From: Methanobacteriota archaeon
GTDB lineage: Archaea; Methanobacteriota; Methanobacteria; Methanobacteriales; Methanobacteriaceae
Reading direction: 5' to 3'
DNA length: 16,311 bases
Assembly: GCA_023434825.1 (NCBI GenBank)
Contig: JAEYSH010000027.1
Span: 1 to 16,311, forward strand
The position numbers and the translations under genes are program-made. Below the pieces are notes generated by a model that was not told where the DNA came from, ran no database searches, and saw nothing but the letters and a program-made list of their open reading frames with translations. Shown in pieces: positions 15,555-16,311 of this stretch (position 1 is the stretch's first letter; each line of letters opens with the position of its first letter).

Positions 15555-16151
15555 TTAAACTGTAGACATTTCAATTGGCTTTATGAATTTCTCCTCAAAA
15601 TGTTTTACCACTTCATCAAGTTTCAAATTCTCATCTAAATATAAATAACTTATTATTCCATCTAATGCGCTTACTAATGTTATAGCACTTGTTTTAGCAT
15701 TATGTGGCGTAAATTCTCCTAACTGGATCCCCCTTTCAAATGCCTCTTCAAAAAATTTCATATAATCTCCCATAAATTGTTGATAATATTCTAAAAGCTC
15801 ATTATTGTCCAGTATTTTTGTAATAGATAAAAACAGGAAGATTGTTTCTTTTGGGTGTTCAGTCCAGTATTTAAGATAGTTTTCTATATAATAGAGAATT
15901 CCTTCTTTTACTGAGGGCATTTGAAATGCTTCATTCATTAAATCTTCAACAGTTTCACTGATTTTTTGATTCACGAATATTAATACCATATCTTTACTTT
16001 TAAAGTAATGATATAATCCGCCTTTGCTAATACCTGCATTTTTTGCTATTTCTTCCATCGTAGTATTTTCATAACCTTTATTCAGGAAAATTTCCATGGC
16101 TGAATCAATAATATCTCGAATTCGCTTTTCTTTAGATTCTTTTTTTGCCAT
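15555..16151 (-). CDS. TetR-family transcriptional regulator
   Basis: 198 residues, the normal size for the family. The N-terminal DNA-binding domain is clear: IRDIIDSAMEIFLNKGYENT, then TMEEIAKNAGISKGGLYHYF with the recognition helix, then KSKDMVL. The C-terminal two thirds are helical and should bind an unknown ligand and form a dimer. The ribosome binding site GGTGAT lies 5 bases before the ATG. It is the first gene of an operon with the NapH-type protein and the flavodoxin-ferredoxin. A perfect 17-base palindrome directly upstream is almost surely its own operator, so the protein likely represses its own redox operon until an inducer appears. The inducer cannot be read from sequence. Confidence 0.93.
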   Translation of the reverse strand: MAKKESKEKRIRDIIDSAMEIFLNKGYENTTMEEIAKNAGISKGGLYHYFKSKDMVLIFVNQKISETVEDLMNEAFQMPSVKEGILYYIENYLKYWTEHPKETIFLFLSITKILDNNELLEYYQQFMGDYMKFFEEAFERGIQLGEFTPHNAKTSAITLVSALDGIISYLYLDENLKLDEVVKHFEEKFIKPIEMSTV

Positions 16152-16165
16152 CTTTCATCACCAAT

Positions 16166-16182
16166 ATACCGACCGTCGGTAT
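16166..16182. promoter_or_regulatory. TetR operator palindrome
   Basis: ATACCGAC-C-GTCGGTAT is a perfect 8+1+8 palindrome lying 14 bp before the TetR start codon. The G/C-rich core in A/T-rich DNA and the ACCGAC/GTCGGT half sites match the style of TetR-family operators. It overlaps the transcription start expected from the TATA box, so binding would block initiation. Confidence 0.8.
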
Positions 16183-16197
16183 GTAGTATATCGTTCA

Positions 16198-16208
16198 TTA
16201 ATATAAAT
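16198..16208 (-). promoter_or_regulatory. TATA box of the TetR-redox operon
   Basis: On the minus strand ATTTATATTAA stands about 15-25 bp before the operator palindrome, putting the predicted start of transcription inside it. Confidence 0.5.
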
Positions 16209-16238
16209 CTATTGTAAAAATAAAAAAGATAATTCCAG

Positions 16239-16311
16239 TTAAAATTCTTCTTCTTTAAATCTTATGGTAACTCTTGTTCCATTATGACCATTATAGTTCA
16301 TTTTACCATGT
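16239..16311 (-). CDS. C-terminal end of a likely sensor histidine kinase (partial)
   Basis: The last 23 codons of a gene that runs in from the right edge. The tail contains HGKMNYNGHNGTRVTIRFKE and ends in EEEF. The NGT-x-V-x-I-x-F pattern is the usual final strand of HATPase_c (histidine kinase ATP-binding) domains, and in methanogens many PAS-domain kinases end this way. The fragment is too short to be sure. It precedes the TetR operon on the same strand with about 90 bp between stop and next start. Confidence 0.45.
   Translation of the reverse strand, partial: HGKMNYNGHNGTRVTIRFKEEEF

Noticed and set aside
1..16311. CRISPR arrays, tRNA and rRNA genes
   Set aside because: No regularly spaced direct repeats were seen, and no G/C-rich cloverleaf or rRNA-like segment. 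The only long GC-rich stretch is the nrdD fragment, which is protein-coding.

Overview
The window looks like archaeal DNA, most probably from a mesophilic member of the Methanobacteriales (Methanobacterium-like). It is very AT-rich, uses AGGTGAT/GGAGG-type ribosome binding sites behind TATA-like promoters, and encodes an archaeal-type primase, an anaerobic (class III) ribonucleotide reductase fragment, and iron-sulfur redox proteins typical of strict anaerobes. The genus is an inference from style and was not tested by any search.

Layout. (1) 161-3342, plus strand: a two-gene cassette made of a UvrD/Rep-type helicase with a C-terminal Cas4/RecB-like iron-sulfur nuclease domain, followed 20 bp later by a small EVE-domain protein. 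It looks like a DNA-targeting defence or modified-base-sensing module. (2) 3354-4235, minus strand: the first ~280 residues of anaerobic ribonucleotide reductase (NrdD). It is clearly more GC-rich than everything around it and is cut off 11 bp from the end of the EVE gene. (3) 4347-8047, minus strand: a plasmid- or virus-like replication operon in the order 39-residue small protein, AAA+ helicase-like ATPase with a winged helix, and a primase joining a PriS-like catalytic domain to a PriL-like cysteine domain. A divergent gene at 8204-9151 probably encodes its regulator, and repeated ACGGT motifs lie between them. (4) 9181-10883: an intact tyrosine integrase and, next to it, the frameshifted remnant of a second one. 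(5) 10960-12875: small accessory genes, namely an unknown protein, a RelE-like protein, a cysteine-rich DUF488 variant and a HEAT-repeat protein. (6) 12876-13989: a 1.1 kb gene-free stretch. Its right half has a promoter-like TATA box followed by a dense array of hairpins, a good candidate for an undescribed structured RNA. (7) 13990-16151, minus strand: a TetR regulator, a membrane polyferredoxin of the NapH type and a flavodoxin-ferredoxin protein form one operon with a perfect palindromic operator at its promoter. (8) 16239-16311: the C-terminal tip of a likely sensor histidine kinase.

How it fits together: regions 2-4 have the parts of an integrated replicon (primase, helicase, regulator, integrase), with a candidate defence pair on its left. 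Region 7 reads as ordinary chromosomal redox genes. No tRNA gene or att duplication could be identified, so the element borders remain unknown.
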